A stretch of 64,000 nt of DNA from Bog-756 sp963813525. GTDB lineage: Bacteria; Actinomycetota; Acidimicrobiia; Acidimicrobiales; RAAP-2. The DNA is taken from NCBI GenBank assembly GCA_963813525.1, contig CAWEZI010000003.1:186001-250000 (forward strand). Direction: 5' to 3'. Positions 8,118 through 17,205 of the stretch are shown in pieces. The translations under genes were made by a program, and so were the position numbers. The stretch's first letter is position 1. Every line of letters begins with the position of its first letter. The notes beneath the pieces are model-generated. The model had not been told where the DNA came from. It saw nothing but the letters and a program-made list of their open reading frames with translations, and did not search any database.

Positions 8118-9308
8118 ATGGCATCACATGGGATCAAGGACAGGGTGGCGATCGTGGGCATGGGTTGCACCCGTTTCGCCGAGCATTGGGACAAGAGCCT
8201 CGACGACCTGATCATCGATGCGTCCGAGCAGACCTTCGCCTCGGCCGGGGTGACCAAGGACGACGTGGACGCCTACTGGCTGGGCACGGCTCAGTCGGGT
8301 ATGAGCGGGATCACCCTGGCCCGGCCGCTGCAGCTCGAGGGCAAGCCGGTCACCCGGGTCGAGAACTACTGCACCACCGGTTCCGAAGCGCTGCGGGCGG
8401 CGGCCTACGCCGTGGCCTCCGGGGCCTACGACGTGGCCATGGCGGTGGGCGCCGAAAAGGTCAAGGACTCGGGTTACCAGGGGCTCAATGCGTTCCCCAT
8501 TCCCAATGACGGCACCGCCCGCACACTGACGGCGGCAGCCATGTTCTCGATGGTGGCACCGGCCTACGGCAAGAAGTACGGGGTGAGCGAGGATGAGCTG
8601 AGCGACGTGCTGGCCCGCATCTCGTGGAAGAACCACAAGAACGGGGCGCTCAATCCGCGGGCCCAGTTCCGCAAGGAGGTCTCCACGGAAACCATCTGCG
8701 CCTCACCCCGGGTCGCCGGGCGCCTCGGGGTGTTCGACTGCGCCGGGGTGGCAGACGGAGCTGCCGCCGCCATCGTGGTCCGGGCCGAGGACGCCTTGCG
8801 CTACACCGACACGCCCCTCTACATAAAGGCACTGTCCTTCGCCGCCGGCAGCGGGTCGGGGCTCAATGATCCCGACTACGACTACACCTGGTTCCCCGAG
8901 TGCGCACAGGCCGCCGAGGACGCCTACCGGCAGGCCGGGATCACCGATCCGCGCCACCAGCTGGCCATGGCCGAGGTGCACGACTGCTTCACCCCCACCG
9001 AGCTGGTCCTCATGGAGGACCTCGGTTTCGCCGAACGCGGCACGGCGTGGAAGGAGATACTGGCCGGAACCTTCGACCGCGACGGAGCCCTCCCCGTCAA
9101 CCCGGACGGCGGCCTCAAGAGCTTCGGGCATCCGGTGGGGGCCTCGGGCCTCCGCATGTTCTTCGAGACCTGGCTCCAGCTGCGCGGTGAAGCCACCCCG
9201 GAGCGTCAGATCGCCACCGACAAGACCCTGGCCCTCACCCACAACCTGGGTGGATACCCGGGCGAGATGGTGTCCTTCGTTTCAGTGGTGGGAACCGAGC
9301 TCGGCTGA
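8118..9308 (+). CDS. Thiolase, SCP-x type acetyl-CoA acyltransferase
   Basis: 396 residues of the sterol-carrier-protein X thiolase class. The nucleophile is C85 in ENYCTTGSEAL; the second active-site blocks are EVHDCFTPTEL and SFGHPVGASGLRM near the C-terminus. It should cleave a 3-oxoacyl-CoA with CoA as the last step of the beta-oxidation cycle encoded here. The start at 8118 has GAGGAG 8 nt upstream. It follows the KAS III/DUF35 gene by 85 bp in the same direction and is likely its binding partner. The last 27 bp overlap the convergent CADD-like gene. Confidence 0.9.
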   Translation: MASHGIKDRVAIVGMGCTRFAEHWDKSLDDLIIDASEQTFASAGVTKDDVDAYWLGTAQSGMSGITLARPLQLEGKPVTRVENYCTTGSEALRAAAYAVASGAYDVAMAVGAEKVKDSGYQGLNAFPIPNDGTARTLTAAAMFSMVAPAYGKKYGVSEDELSDVLARISWKNHKNGALNPRAQFRKEVSTETICASPRVAGRLGVFDCAGVADGAAAAIVVRAEDALRYTDTPLYIKALSFAAGSGSGLNDPDYDYTWFPECAQAAEDAYRQAGITDPRHQLAMAEVHDCFTPTELVLMEDLGFAERGTAWKEILAGTFDRDGALPVNPDGGLKSFGHPVGASGLRMFFETWLQLRGEATPERQIATDKTLALTHNLGGYPGEMVSFVSVVGTELG

Positions 9309-10022
9309 CGAGGGCGCGGCCGCCTCGCGCTCGTCCAGCAAGGCCCACCAGGCATCGGCCGCCCGGCGGGCGGCTCGCTCCACCTGTGCCGGATCGGCCC
9401 CGGCCTGATCGAGGGCGTCGGTGGCCCACTCGGCATGGTCGGCGTCCATGGTGGCGTGGACATCCCAGAAGGCCGTACCGGTGGTGTCCAGCTCGTACCA
9501 ACGGCGCAGACCGTCGGCCTTGGAAGCGGCGATGGCCGATGCCTGGCTCTCGTATGCCGCCAGTCCGGCCAGAGCGGAGATCGGTCCCTCCCCGGCCAGG
9601 TCGAAGTAGGTGGCCACCAGGGCATCGGCCGCCGGACCCGGCACTGCCGCTCCCTTCGATCCGACCGCGTCGGCGAACGTGTCGAACAGGGCGAGGTGAG
9701 GCTCGGGACGCCCCATCTCATCGGCCAGGTTGCCCTGGACGGCGACGGCCGGGCCGCGGGCACCCTGGGCTCGGAACTGGTGGGCCACTGCGGTGAGCAC
9801 GGCCGGCAGGGCAGCTTCGAAGCACCGGTACTGGACGGCGTAGTCGGCCAGCTCACCGGCGGCCAACTGACCGGCCTGCCAGCGCTGGTAGAAGGGATGG
9901 GAGAGCAGCTCCCGACCCTCCACCGCTCGGCACACAGCGTCGTCCGCTGTAACCGGTGGGAGGAGGGACGTTCCCAGTGGGGCCGGGCCGGTTGTCGGTG
10001 ATGCCATGGGATCTGAGGTCAT
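9282..10022 (-). CDS. CADD-like heme-oxygenase-fold diiron protein, candidate p-aminobenzoate synthase
   Basis: 246 residues of the TenA/heme-oxygenase-like diiron fold. Visible metal ligands are E102, H109 (DEMGRPEPH), E158 (YESQ), H189, D193 and H196 (HATMDADH). The E-x6-H and H-x3-D-x2-H spacings equal those of Chlamydia CADD, a self-sacrificing p-aminobenzoate synthase. Y45 in HPFYQRW corresponds to the CADD tyrosine that is consumed, and K168, ten residues after E158, to its essential lysine. Role: probably folate precursor synthesis, though other iron-containing oxidases share the fold. It is convergent with the thiolase and starts at an ATG at 10022. Confidence 0.75.
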   Translation of the reverse strand: MTSDPMASPTTGPAPLGTSLLPPVTADDAVCRAVEGRELLSHPFYQRWQAGQLAAGELADYAVQYRCFEAALPAVLTAVAHQFRAQGARGPAVAVQGNLADEMGRPEPHLALFDTFADAVGSKGAAVPGPAADALVATYFDLAGEGPISALAGLAAYESQASAIAASKADGLRRWYELDTTGTAFWDVHATMDADHAEWATDALDQAGADPAQVERAARRAADAWWALLDEREAAAPSSAELGSHH

Positions 10023-10079
10023 GCCGCATCCTACCCAGCGCGCCCGACCCCCCGGCGAGCCGGCGGTCAGCCCACGGGC

Positions 10080-10817
10080 TCAGCGCGCGGCTACGACCTG
10101 GTTCGAGGGGTGGGCGTAGCGACCGCTGGCGACCACAGGGGCACGGACGACGCCCCCGGGATTGAGGTAGTGCAGCTTCTGGTCCCGCTCCTCGGCCATC
10201 CGCCGCAGATGGACGAGGAAGGCCACATAAACGACCAGAGCCAGTCCCGACAGGGCGGTGACCACCCAGGTGATCGATGCGCCAGGGACGAAACCGATCA
10301 GGGCGGTGACGATGACGAGGCCGACCAGCACACCGAGCGTGTCGCGGCGACGGCGGCGGACGAGTTGGCGTTGGACGGAATCACCCGTCCGCGTAGGGGT
10401 GACGTGGGGATGGCTCCTGGTCACCACCGTGGAGTCGTCGACCACAACCACCTCCTGGGCCGCCGGCATGGTCGCCCCCCCGATGGCCGCTCCACCGTCG
10501 GCGGACGGCGGATCTTCGCCCAGGAAGGCCAGCGCAGGCCGGGGAAGCTGGTCGGCTCCGACCACGGTCAGCACGGGGGCCTCGGTGGAGCCGTGGCTCC
10601 CACCGGTCGGATCACCGCTGCCGTCGACCGCCCTCAACCGGTAGGCCGGCGCCACAATGGGCTGGGGAGCGGAGTGCTCGAGCACCCGGAGTTGCTGATG
10701 GAAGTGGGAGATGGACCCGATCTCACCGACCGCACGGGACCGACGCTTCATCACGCTCGGTACCAAAATTATGATCCATGCCACGCCAACGATGATCACA
10801 AGGACCATGGGCATCAA
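10080..10817 (-). CDS. Conserved actinobacterial membrane protein of unknown function
   Basis: 245 residues. One membrane helix lies at residues 2-20 (MVLVIIVGVAWIIILVP), followed by a basic stop (KRRSR), a 130-residue hydrophilic Ala/Pro/Gly-rich stretch, then a basic cluster (RRRRR) and two more helices at about 160-202. The C-terminal 40 residues are cytoplasmic or external without a recognisable domain. The topology resembles a common uncharacterised actinomycete protein. It follows the CADD-like gene region in the same direction but with a 57-bp gap. Function cannot be assigned. Confidence 0.7.
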   Translation of the reverse strand: MMPMVLVIIVGVAWIIILVPSVMKRRSRAVGEIGSISHFHQQLRVLEHSAPQPIVAPAYRLRAVDGSGDPTGGSHGSTEAPVLTVVGADQLPRPALAFLGEDPPSADGGAAIGGATMPAAQEVVVVDDSTVVTRSHPHVTPTRTGDSVQRQLVRRRRRDTLGVLVGLVIVTALIGFVPGASITWVVTALSGLALVVYVAFLVHLRRMAEERDQKLHYLNPGGVVRAPVVASGRYAHPSNQVVAAR

Positions 10818-11115
10818 CTCCTCGACCGACCTTCGTGACGAAAAACCCTAACCAGGGGCTATCCGTCCGTGGTGGATGGTCGGGGAATGACAGTGCCGAC
10901 AGAACACCACGCTCCGTGGTGTCAAAGGCCCTCCCCGCCTTGCGGACCCAATTTCTACCGTGGCCCGGCACGGCGCTCAACTCGCCGGCAAAGAGCCAGG
11001 TCAGGATGGCCGACGAGGTACGCGTCGCGAGGGGCCCGGCCCGCAGCTGCCAGTTACGTGTTGCCCGCGCCCGCTTCAGCCAGCCGCCGCAACTCTCCGG
11101 CGATGGCCGTAGTGG

Positions 11116-11737
11116 TCAGTCGAAGGTCGGAGGCTGGTCGCGACTGCGCTTGAGCTCGAAGAAGCCGGGCGTGCCCGCCACGGCCAGCACGCCGTCCCAC
11201 AGGGCGCCGGCGGCCTCGCCCTTGGGCGCCGGCGTGATCACCGGACCGAAGAAGGCCACCCCCTCCACACTGATGACCGGTGTTCCCACCTCGTAGCCAA
11301 CCTGGTCCATACCGGCGTGATGGGACTTCTTGATGGCGTCGTCGAAAGCGTCGGATTCGGCCGCCTCGGCCAGGCTGGTCGGGAGACCGGCTTCGACCAA
11401 TGCCTCCTCGATGGTGGCCCGGTCCTTGGGCTTGTGCTCGACGTGGAAGCGGTCGCCGAGTGCGGTGTACAGGGGCCCCAGGGCACTCGCTCCCCGCCAA
11501 CTGCTCGGCGGCCATGCACACCCGCACCGGGCCCCAGGCCTCGGCCAGCAGCTTGCGGTAGTCGTCGGGGAGGTTCATCTTGGCCGCGTTCAGATAGGCC
11601 AGCGACATCACGTGCCACTCGATGGTGATGGGCCGCACCTTGGCCGCCTCCAGAATCCAGCGGGAAGTGATCCAGGCCCACGGGCACAGTGGATCGAACC
11701 AAAAATCAGCCTTCTTGGTGGTTGTCTGATCGGACAC
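11116..11737 (-). pseudogene. DsbA-family mycothiol-dependent nitroreductase-like gene, frameshifted
   Basis: The first frame (GTG at 11737, GAGGAGG upstream) gives a thioredoxin-fold N-terminus with CPWAWITSRW as active-site motif, where the second Cys of the Rv2466c CPWC type is Ala. Similarity stops after CMAAEQLAG, and resumes in another frame with ALGPLYTALGDRFHVEHKP and continues to the stop at 11116 (ending RDQPPTFD). Removing one G from the run of four at 11492-11495 (C on the plus strand) restores a single ORF of about 206 residues with family-typical sequence. This is therefore either a recent mutation or a sequencing indel. The family acts with mycothiol on electrophiles. Confidence 0.85.
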
Positions 11738-11914
11738 AGCACCCTCCTCGGAACATCGGGCCCCACTCGACCCTCAAGTGTTCAACCCCGCCGGCGGGCG
11801 CTGTGTTCCCCGACCCGGTCCACCCCGTTGGCGCCGTCTCTCGATGGTCGGCGGTCGCCCGCCCAGCCGGTCATTCGGTCGGGCGGCGACCTGCTCAACG
11901 GGCTCCGGCGCCGA

Positions 11915-12790
11915 TCAGCCCAGTCCGAGGACGCGCATGGCGTTGGTGCGGAGGAATTTGGGCCATGCCTCGTCGTTGAAACCCACCGAAGGCATTTCCG
12001 TCATGATCCGTTCCAGGGAGAGACCCATGGGAAAGTAGCCGGCGTAGATGATCTTGTCGGCGCCGCGGGTGTTGGCGTAGTCGATGATGGCCCGGGGGTA
12101 GTACTTGGGAGCGAAGGCGCTGGTCGAGTAGTGCAGGCCCGGCCATTTGAGCATGAGCTTGACGGCCAGGTCTGTCCACGGTTCACACCCGTGACGGGTG
12201 ACGAAGACCAGCTCGGGAAAGTCGAACATGACCTCGTCGATGAGCTCCACGTGTTGGCAGGCGGCTTTGAGCCGAGGCCCGGGTATGCCGGCGCAGCAGA
12301 AGATGGGGATGGACAGCTCAACGCACTTGCCGTAGAGGGGGTACATCTTCTTGTCGTTGATGGGCACCTGGGGAAACGTGCCGGCAGGAAACACGCCGAC
12401 GGCGCGCACACCGTAGGTCTCGTACTGCTCGACCAGCAGCCGGATGCCGGCCATGCCGTCGTTGGGGTCGACGTTGGCGCACGGAATGAACCGGTCGGGA
12501 TGTGCCCCTACCGCCTCGGCACCCACCCCGGCGGGATCGTCGACACCGATGAGCCCCATTTCGACACCCCACAGATCCATCTCGCGCAGGGTCACGCCGA
12601 TCGGGTCGGTGGCACCTTTCAATTCCTTGCCCGGAACCTGCTTGAAGATGTACTCGACGGGGAACTCGAACTCCTCGCGGGATTCGACGTCCTTGGTCTG
12701 TCGGGTGATGAAGCGGTAGGCCTCCTTCATGTCGGCGTGCGGGAAACCGACCATGGTGTCGATCACCCCGAGATCCTTTGGCATGCCCAT
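11915..12790 (-). CDS. Amidohydrolase-2 family protein lacking the N-terminal HxH
   Basis: 291 residues of the TIM-barrel amidohydrolase type (ACMSD-like). Barrel strands are seen around GVIDTMVGFP, FIPCANVDPNDG, GVRAVGVFP, FVTRHGCEPW and IIYAGYFPMG. The usual N-terminal metal motif HxH is replaced by TMVGFP, so metal binding may be altered or lost. Such actinomycete proteins are often encoded near CoA-ester catabolic genes. The ATG at 12790 was chosen because GAGAGGAG lies about 10 nt upstream; an in-frame ATG exists at 12784. The reaction is unknown. Confidence 0.75.
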   Translation of the reverse strand: MGMPKDLGVIDTMVGFPHADMKEAYRFITRQTKDVESREEFEFPVEYIFKQVPGKELKGATDPIGVTLREMDLWGVEMGLIGVDDPAGVGAEAVGAHPDRFIPCANVDPNDGMAGIRLLVEQYETYGVRAVGVFPAGTFPQVPINDKKMYPLYGKCVELSIPIFCCAGIPGPRLKAACQHVELIDEVMFDFPELVFVTRHGCEPWTDLAVKLMLKWPGLHYSTSAFAPKYYPRAIIDYANTRGADKIIYAGYFPMGLSLERIMTEMPSVGFNDEAWPKFLRTNAMRVLGLG

Positions 12791-12984
12791 GCGTCGGCCG
12801 CTCCTCTCTGCCTCGTCGTCTGCTCCGTCGCCGCCGTCCATTCCGTGGCACCGTCACCCGACGCGGTCTGCCTGCGGACACTAATGCCACCCCCGTTCGT
12901 CGTCTTCCCGGTCCCCGCACCACCGGCGACGGTGGGAGAGCGTCGGACTGGCCCAACGGGTGATCGGTCGACCGGGCGCGGCCC

Positions 12985-13839
12985 TCAGACCCGCTCCGCC
13001 GTGGGGGCGGCCCGGGCCGTCCAGCGACCGTCCTGGTGGTCCACGACGACGTCGACGCCGAAAGCGTCGGACACCGCCCCACTGGTGAGAACGTCCTCGA
13101 CCGTGCCGGCCGCACGCACCTTGGCCTGGCGCAAGAGGCCGGCATGGGTCACGCCGGGCGGGATCTCCTCGATGTGGTGGGTGACCAGGACGAGCGGAGG
13201 TACCGAGGGGTCACCGGCCAGGGAGGCCAGACGAGCCAGAAGTCGTTCGCGGGCCCCGAGGTCGAGGCCGGCGGCCGGTTCGTCCATGAGGATCAACTCG
13301 GGCCTCCCCATGAGGGCCCGGGCCAGCAGCACCTGTTGCCGTTCACCTTCCGAGAGCAGGCCGAACGGCCGACGGGCGAAACTGCTCCCACCGAAGCCGG
13401 CTTCGGACAGGAGCGCTCGGGCCTCGTCCTCGTCTTCGGGGGTGTACTCGTTCCACCACGTCTCCAGAGCAGCGTGGCGACCGGTCAGTACCACCTCGAT
13501 GGCCGAGATTTCGGGGCGCAGGGTCCGGGTCACCGATGCGCCGACCACGGCGATGCGCTTGCGCAACTCGCGCATGTCCACCCGTCCCAGCCGCTCGCCC
13601 AGTATCTCCACCGTGCCGCGGGTGGGCCACAGGGCGGAACCGGCCACCTTGAGCAGGGTGGTCTTGCCCGACCCGTTGGGCCCGAGCAGGGCCCAACGCT
13701 GGCCGGGCCCCACAGTCCAGGTCACATCGTCCAGGATCGGTATCCCCTCGCGCACAACCGACACATGGTCGATGGCGATCACCGGGCTGTCGGGCGATGT
13801 TCCTCCGGGCGGCTCAACGGGCACAGGACAGGGTGCCAC
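12985..13839 (-). CDS. ABC transporter ATP-binding protein
   Basis: 284 residues with the complete ATPase set: Walker A GPNGSGKTT, signature LSEGERQQ, Walker B LILMDEP followed by the D-loop, and the switch His in LVTHH. It resembles the ATPases of ModF/YlmA type, which occur alone. No permease or binding protein lies beside it, so the partner is encoded elsewhere or it works as a soluble ABC protein. The GTG at 13839 gives a Pro-rich N-terminus before the domain starting at VIAIDHVSVV; an internal start near 13785 cannot be excluded. Confidence 0.88.
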   Translation of the reverse strand: MAPCPVPVEPPGGTSPDSPVIAIDHVSVVREGIPILDDVTWTVGPGQRWALLGPNGSGKTTLLKVAGSALWPTRGTVEILGERLGRVDMRELRKRIAVVGASVTRTLRPEISAIEVVLTGRHAALETWWNEYTPEDEDEARALLSEAGFGGSSFARRPFGLLSEGERQQVLLARALMGRPELILMDEPAAGLDLGARERLLARLASLAGDPSVPPLVLVTHHIEEIPPGVTHAGLLRQAKVRAAGTVEDVLTSGAVSDAFGVDVVVDHQDGRWTARAAPTAERV

Positions 13840-14020
13840 AGGCTCGTGCCCGCGGCTGTCCTCTCCGGCATCTCCGTGCGATAGCCACCGAATTGGACTC
13901 GGTCGGGCAGGCGGAGGTCCGCTATCCCCCGCTGAGACCGGGCGGCGAGGCCAGACCGGTCAATCGTCCGTTCGCCCCGATCAAAGAGTGGGTGGTCGGT
14001 TGTCGTGGGCCGAGGTTTCT

Positions 14021-14851
14021 CTAGAGCTCACCCAAGGCGGCGGCCAGCGGCTCGAGTACGCCGGGATCGAGAGGCGGTCGGAGGTAGACGATGCCCAGCT
14101 CGGCGCCGACCTCGGCCAGTGCGGCGGCCTGTTCGGCGGTGGCCTTCGGTTCACCGGCAAATATGACGTGACTGGAGAGGAGAATCTCCGCAGGGTTGCG
14201 GCCGATGTCCTCGCAGTGCTGGTGCAGGATGTCGCGCTTGCGGGCGAATTCCTCAGGCGTGCCACCCACGAAGTTCCAATGCTGGGCGAACCGGGCCGCG
14301 GTGCGCAACGTCCTCCTCTCGCCACTTCCACCGATGCAGATCGGCGGGTGGGGGCGCTGGACGGGCTTGGGCTCGTTGCGGGCGTCGTTCAGCTGGTAGA
14401 ACCGGCCCTCGAAGGTGGTCGTCTCCTGCGTGAGGAGCCCGACGATCACCTCGCAAGCCTCCTCCAAGCGGTCGCTGCGCTGGCCCGGCGTTCCCAGCTC
14501 GATCCCATAGGCCCCCGACTCCTCCTCGTTCCATCCGGCCCCGATGCCGAGCTCCAGACGGCCGCCGGACACGATGTCGAGGGTGGTGGCCATGTTGGCC
14601 AGGATGGCCGGGTGGCGATAGTGGATGCCGGTCACCAGAGTCCCCATGCGCAGGCGGGTCGTGGCCTGAGCGAGCGCCGTCAGCGTGACCCAGCCCTCCA
14701 TGCAAGGGCCGGTGCTGTCGGAAAAGATCGGATAGAAGTGGTCGAAGGTCCAGCCCGACTCGAACAGATCGATGCCGTCGGCCACCTTCCACACGGCCAG
14801 CATGTCGGTCCAGGTCGTGTCCTGCGGCGAGGTCTTGAAAGCAAAGCGCAT
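14021..14851 (-). CDS. LLM-class (F420-type) flavin-dependent oxidoreductase
   Basis: 276 residues of the luciferase-like TIM barrel: GWTFDHFYPI near residue 33, RLRMGTLVTGIHYRHPAILANM and LDIVSGGRLELGIGAGWNEEE in the middle, PPICIGGSGERRTLR later. These blocks are typical of F420H2-dependent reductases of actinomycetes, so the organism probably makes coenzyme F420. The substrate is unknown. The gene is divergent from the alpha/beta hydrolase gene across a 183-bp gap with an inverted repeat. Confidence 0.88.
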   Translation of the reverse strand: MRFAFKTSPQDTTWTDMLAVWKVADGIDLFESGWTFDHFYPIFSDSTGPCMEGWVTLTALAQATTRLRMGTLVTGIHYRHPAILANMATTLDIVSGGRLELGIGAGWNEEESGAYGIELGTPGQRSDRLEEACEVIVGLLTQETTTFEGRFYQLNDARNEPKPVQRPHPPICIGGSGERRTLRTAARFAQHWNFVGGTPEEFARKRDILHQHCEDIGRNPAEILLSSHVIFAGEPKATAEQAAALAEVGAELGIVYLRPPLDPGVLEPLAAALGEL

Positions 14852-14975
14852 CAGCCCACGCTACGTCCGGAGGGCTGGCAACCGTACAGACCTCTGTCCT
14901 CGAGCGGCGAGGCCGGGTGGGGGTGGCACGCCCGGCCCTGGCTGGCCGGTGGAAGGTGGCCAAAGGGAGCACTTT

Positions 14976-14992
14976 TCCGATCGGCCGGATCG
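14976..14992. promoter_or_regulatory. Inverted repeat between divergent genes
   Basis: CCGATC-ggccg-GATCGG, a perfect 6-bp repeat, lies about 43 bp before the alpha/beta hydrolase start and 125 bp before the LLM gene start. It is a possible operator; G+C-rich symmetry by chance is a real alternative. Confidence 0.3.
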
Positions 14993-15034
14993 GCCGCGCA
15001 CAACAAGGCCGCACGATTAGAGGAGAATGAGGGT

Positions 15035-15943
15035 ATGGAAGGCCAACTTGACCACGTCTCGATCCATGGCCACGACATGGCCTACCGAATGGAGGGAAGC
15101 GGGCCGGCACTAGTTCTCCTCCACGGCATTGCCAGTAGCTCCCGCACCTGGCGGGACGTCATCCCGCGTTTGACTGATCGCTTCACGGTGGTTGCGCCGG
15201 ACCTCATGGGTCATGGTCAGTCCGAGAAGCCTGTCGGTGACTACTCGCTCGGTGCCTTCGCCACCGGAATCCGGGATTTGCTCGAGGTCCTCGACATCGA
15301 CCGGGCCTCCATCGTTGGCCAGTCTTTCGGCGGAGGGGTAGCCATGCAGCTCGCCTACCAACACCCTGAACGATGCGAACGGCTCGTCCTGGTCGACAGC
15401 GGTGGCTTAGGACGAGAGGTGAACTGGATGCTCCGGTTCATGACGTTGCCAGGGAGCGAGTACGTGATGCCCGGGATCTTCCCGGGCTTTGTCCGCGACT
15501 GGGGAGACAGCCTGTTGCGGGCGATCAACAACCGAGGCATCCGCCTGGGTCGTATCGCCGAGATGTGGAGCGCCTACGCGTCGCTGGCGGAGGCGGAGAA
15601 CCGCCAGGCGTTCGCCCGTACCATCAAGGCGGTCATCGACCCTGGCGGTCAAACGATCAGCGCCATGGATCGGCTCTATCTGGCGTCATCGATGCCGACT
15701 CTGATCGTCTGGGGGGAACGGGATGACATCATTCCGGTGGACCACGCCTACTCTGCGCACGAGGCCGTGCCCGGAAGCCGGCTGGTGATCATCGAGGGTG
15801 TGGGTCACTTCCCTCAGATCGAGGCTCCGGAGCAGTTCGTCGAGGCCGTGGTCGACTTCATCGACTCGACGAAACCCACAGCTCTCGGTGCCGAGGACCG
15901 CAAGAGGGCGCTACGGGAGCGGGCCGATCTACTCACGCCGTAG
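15035..15943 (+). CDS. Alpha/beta-fold hydrolase
   Basis: 302 residues. The oxyanion/start motif is LVLLHGIASSSRTWRDVIP, the nucleophile S97 sits in GQSFGGG, the acid is likely the Asp of GERDDIIPV, and the His is in GVGHFPQIEAP. The size and motifs fit C-C-bond or ester hydrolases of the MhpC/DhaA-like group. The true start is the ATG at 15035, with AGGAGAATGAGG just upstream; a much longer open frame upstream is only antisense to real genes. The substrate cannot be predicted. Confidence 0.9.
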   Translation: MEGQLDHVSIHGHDMAYRMEGSGPALVLLHGIASSSRTWRDVIPRLTDRFTVVAPDLMGHGQSEKPVGDYSLGAFATGIRDLLEVLDIDRASIVGQSFGGGVAMQLAYQHPERCERLVLVDSGGLGREVNWMLRFMTLPGSEYVMPGIFPGFVRDWGDSLLRAINNRGIRLGRIAEMWSAYASLAEAENRQAFARTIKAVIDPGGQTISAMDRLYLASSMPTLIVWGERDDIIPVDHAYSAHEAVPGSRLVIIEGVGHFPQIEAPEQFVEAVVDFIDSTKPTALGAEDRKRALRERADLLTP

Positions 15944-16096
15944 ATCGAGCTGACCGCGTCCTTGGGCACGATCGCCCGCAGCGGCCGGACCAAGCGCCAG
16001 ATGCTCCTCCGACAGCTGGTGGCCCGAGCCAGGCGGGCTGGCCGCCACGGCGGCGCTGCGCAGGCAATCCCGACCGACCGCCCCTCCGAACTGTGA

Positions 16097-16918
16097 TCAG
16101 TCAATGTTCGCATTCGGAGGAAGCGAGTTGTCGGCAGGTGGCGAAGCCCTACCAAAGACGGCGAGCCTGGGCATCAGCAGGGAGCTGTGAGTCCACAACA
16201 CGAGCACCGCCACCAAACCCAGATACAGCGACTCGATCAAGATCCGAACCGAATCGCTCCGACCCCCGAAGGATCCGAATGTCGTCGGAGAAGCGACGGC
16301 AAAGATGAGGTAGATCGTCAGAACCCCGGTGAGCAGAAGTGCCAAGATCGAGACGAAGGAAACGACGGAAATGTAGCTCTGGCCGACCCTGTGGGACGGA
16401 CCAGAAGGCACCCCTTCGGCTCGTGCCAGGCCGAGGCCGCGGCGAAGGTGAGTCAGGAAGAACCTCAGGCTTATGACGAAGATCAAGGCGCTGACCAGCA
16501 TGAGCCGCAGTATCGAATGACCGGCGGACGAGGAGTGATGAGCCGTAATCAACAGGAGCGAGGCGACGAAAAGTGCCGAACCGAAGATCCCGGTTGTAAT
16601 GGTGACGAACGAGACGGCGAAGAAGTAGACGGACTGGGGGCGGCGACCTGTCGGGTCTGGATCGGCGCGATTGGCAACCACGGCGATGATGATGATGCCG
16701 ACCAAAGCCGCCACCGTCGCTATGGCCAGGACCTCGACAGCCACGCTCACGATCGACGAGAGTCCGAAAGATGAAGAGGATCCTACGCTGAGACCACTGG
16801 TGCCCCCAGTTACTTGACCCGGGAAGGTCGTGCACTGAGAGGCCGTTGCGCACCCGGTGGCACCACTGGTGGCGAGTCCAGGAATGGTTGTAACCGTTGC
16901 CGCAACGAGATTGCTCAC
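16097..16918 (-). CDS. Hypothetical polytopic membrane protein
   Basis: 273 residues. After a Ser/Thr/Gly-rich N-terminus of about 55 residues, likely outside the membrane, there are about five hydrophobic helices (near 57-82, 97-123, 134-156, 181-206 and 226-245). A basic loop (HLRRGLGLARAEG) separates helices 3 and 4. No family is recognised. Codon choice is visibly less G+C-extreme than in the flanking catabolic genes, which suits an accessory region. Neighbours give no functional clue. Confidence 0.7.
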   Translation of the reverse strand: MSNLVAATVTTIPGLATSGATGCATASQCTTFPGQVTGGTSGLSVGSSSSFGLSSIVSVAVEVLAIATVAALVGIIIIAVVANRADPDPTGRRPQSVYFFAVSFVTITTGIFGSALFVASLLLITAHHSSSAGHSILRLMLVSALIFVISLRFFLTHLRRGLGLARAEGVPSGPSHRVGQSYISVVSFVSILALLLTGVLTIYLIFAVASPTTFGSFGGRSDSVRILIESLYLGLVAVLVLWTHSSLLMPRLAVFGRASPPADNSLPPNANID

Positions 16919-17205
16919 TACAGACCGCCTTTGGTTTGCCTATTTACCGACCTGGTCACAGTAGTCCGAGCGAACACGACTCCATCGGTATGGTGTTCGT
17001 TGGGGCTCTCGCATAGCCATTGACGCGGTTGGTTCACGATTCGAACACGGGGACTTGCCGCCTGCTGAGGCGACAGCAGGAGGACGAAGCCCACGCGCCG
17101 CTCACACCTCGGACCCCGTCCATCGGGTCCGTTCAACGTGAGCCGGCGTTGTTCGACGCCGTAGACCAGGGTCGCAGTGGGTACTCAATCGGCGCTGCGA
17201 GACTT
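16919..17205. other. Intergenic gap with one hairpin
   Basis: Non-coding 287 bp between the membrane protein start and the nitronate monooxygenase end. A 7-bp stem hairpin (CCTGCTG-aggcga-CAGCAGG, 17061-17080) has no T-run. Nothing else is recognised. Confidence 0.5.

Noticed and set aside
11330..15943. Plus-strand open frame of 1537 codons
   Set aside because: Only its last 303 codons (from 15035) are a real gene, the alpha/beta hydrolase. The rest is antisense to the nitroreductase-like, amidohydrolase, ABC and LLM genes and has no family-like sequence; high G+C keeps it open.
17020..17060. GATTCGAAC-like T-loop near 17038, possible tRNA
   Set aside because: No pairing T-stem, acceptor stem or anticodon arm could be drawn on either strand.
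17061..17080. 7-bp hairpin as terminator
   Set aside because: No T-run and about 125 bp from the nearest gene end; kept only as a note in the gap entry.
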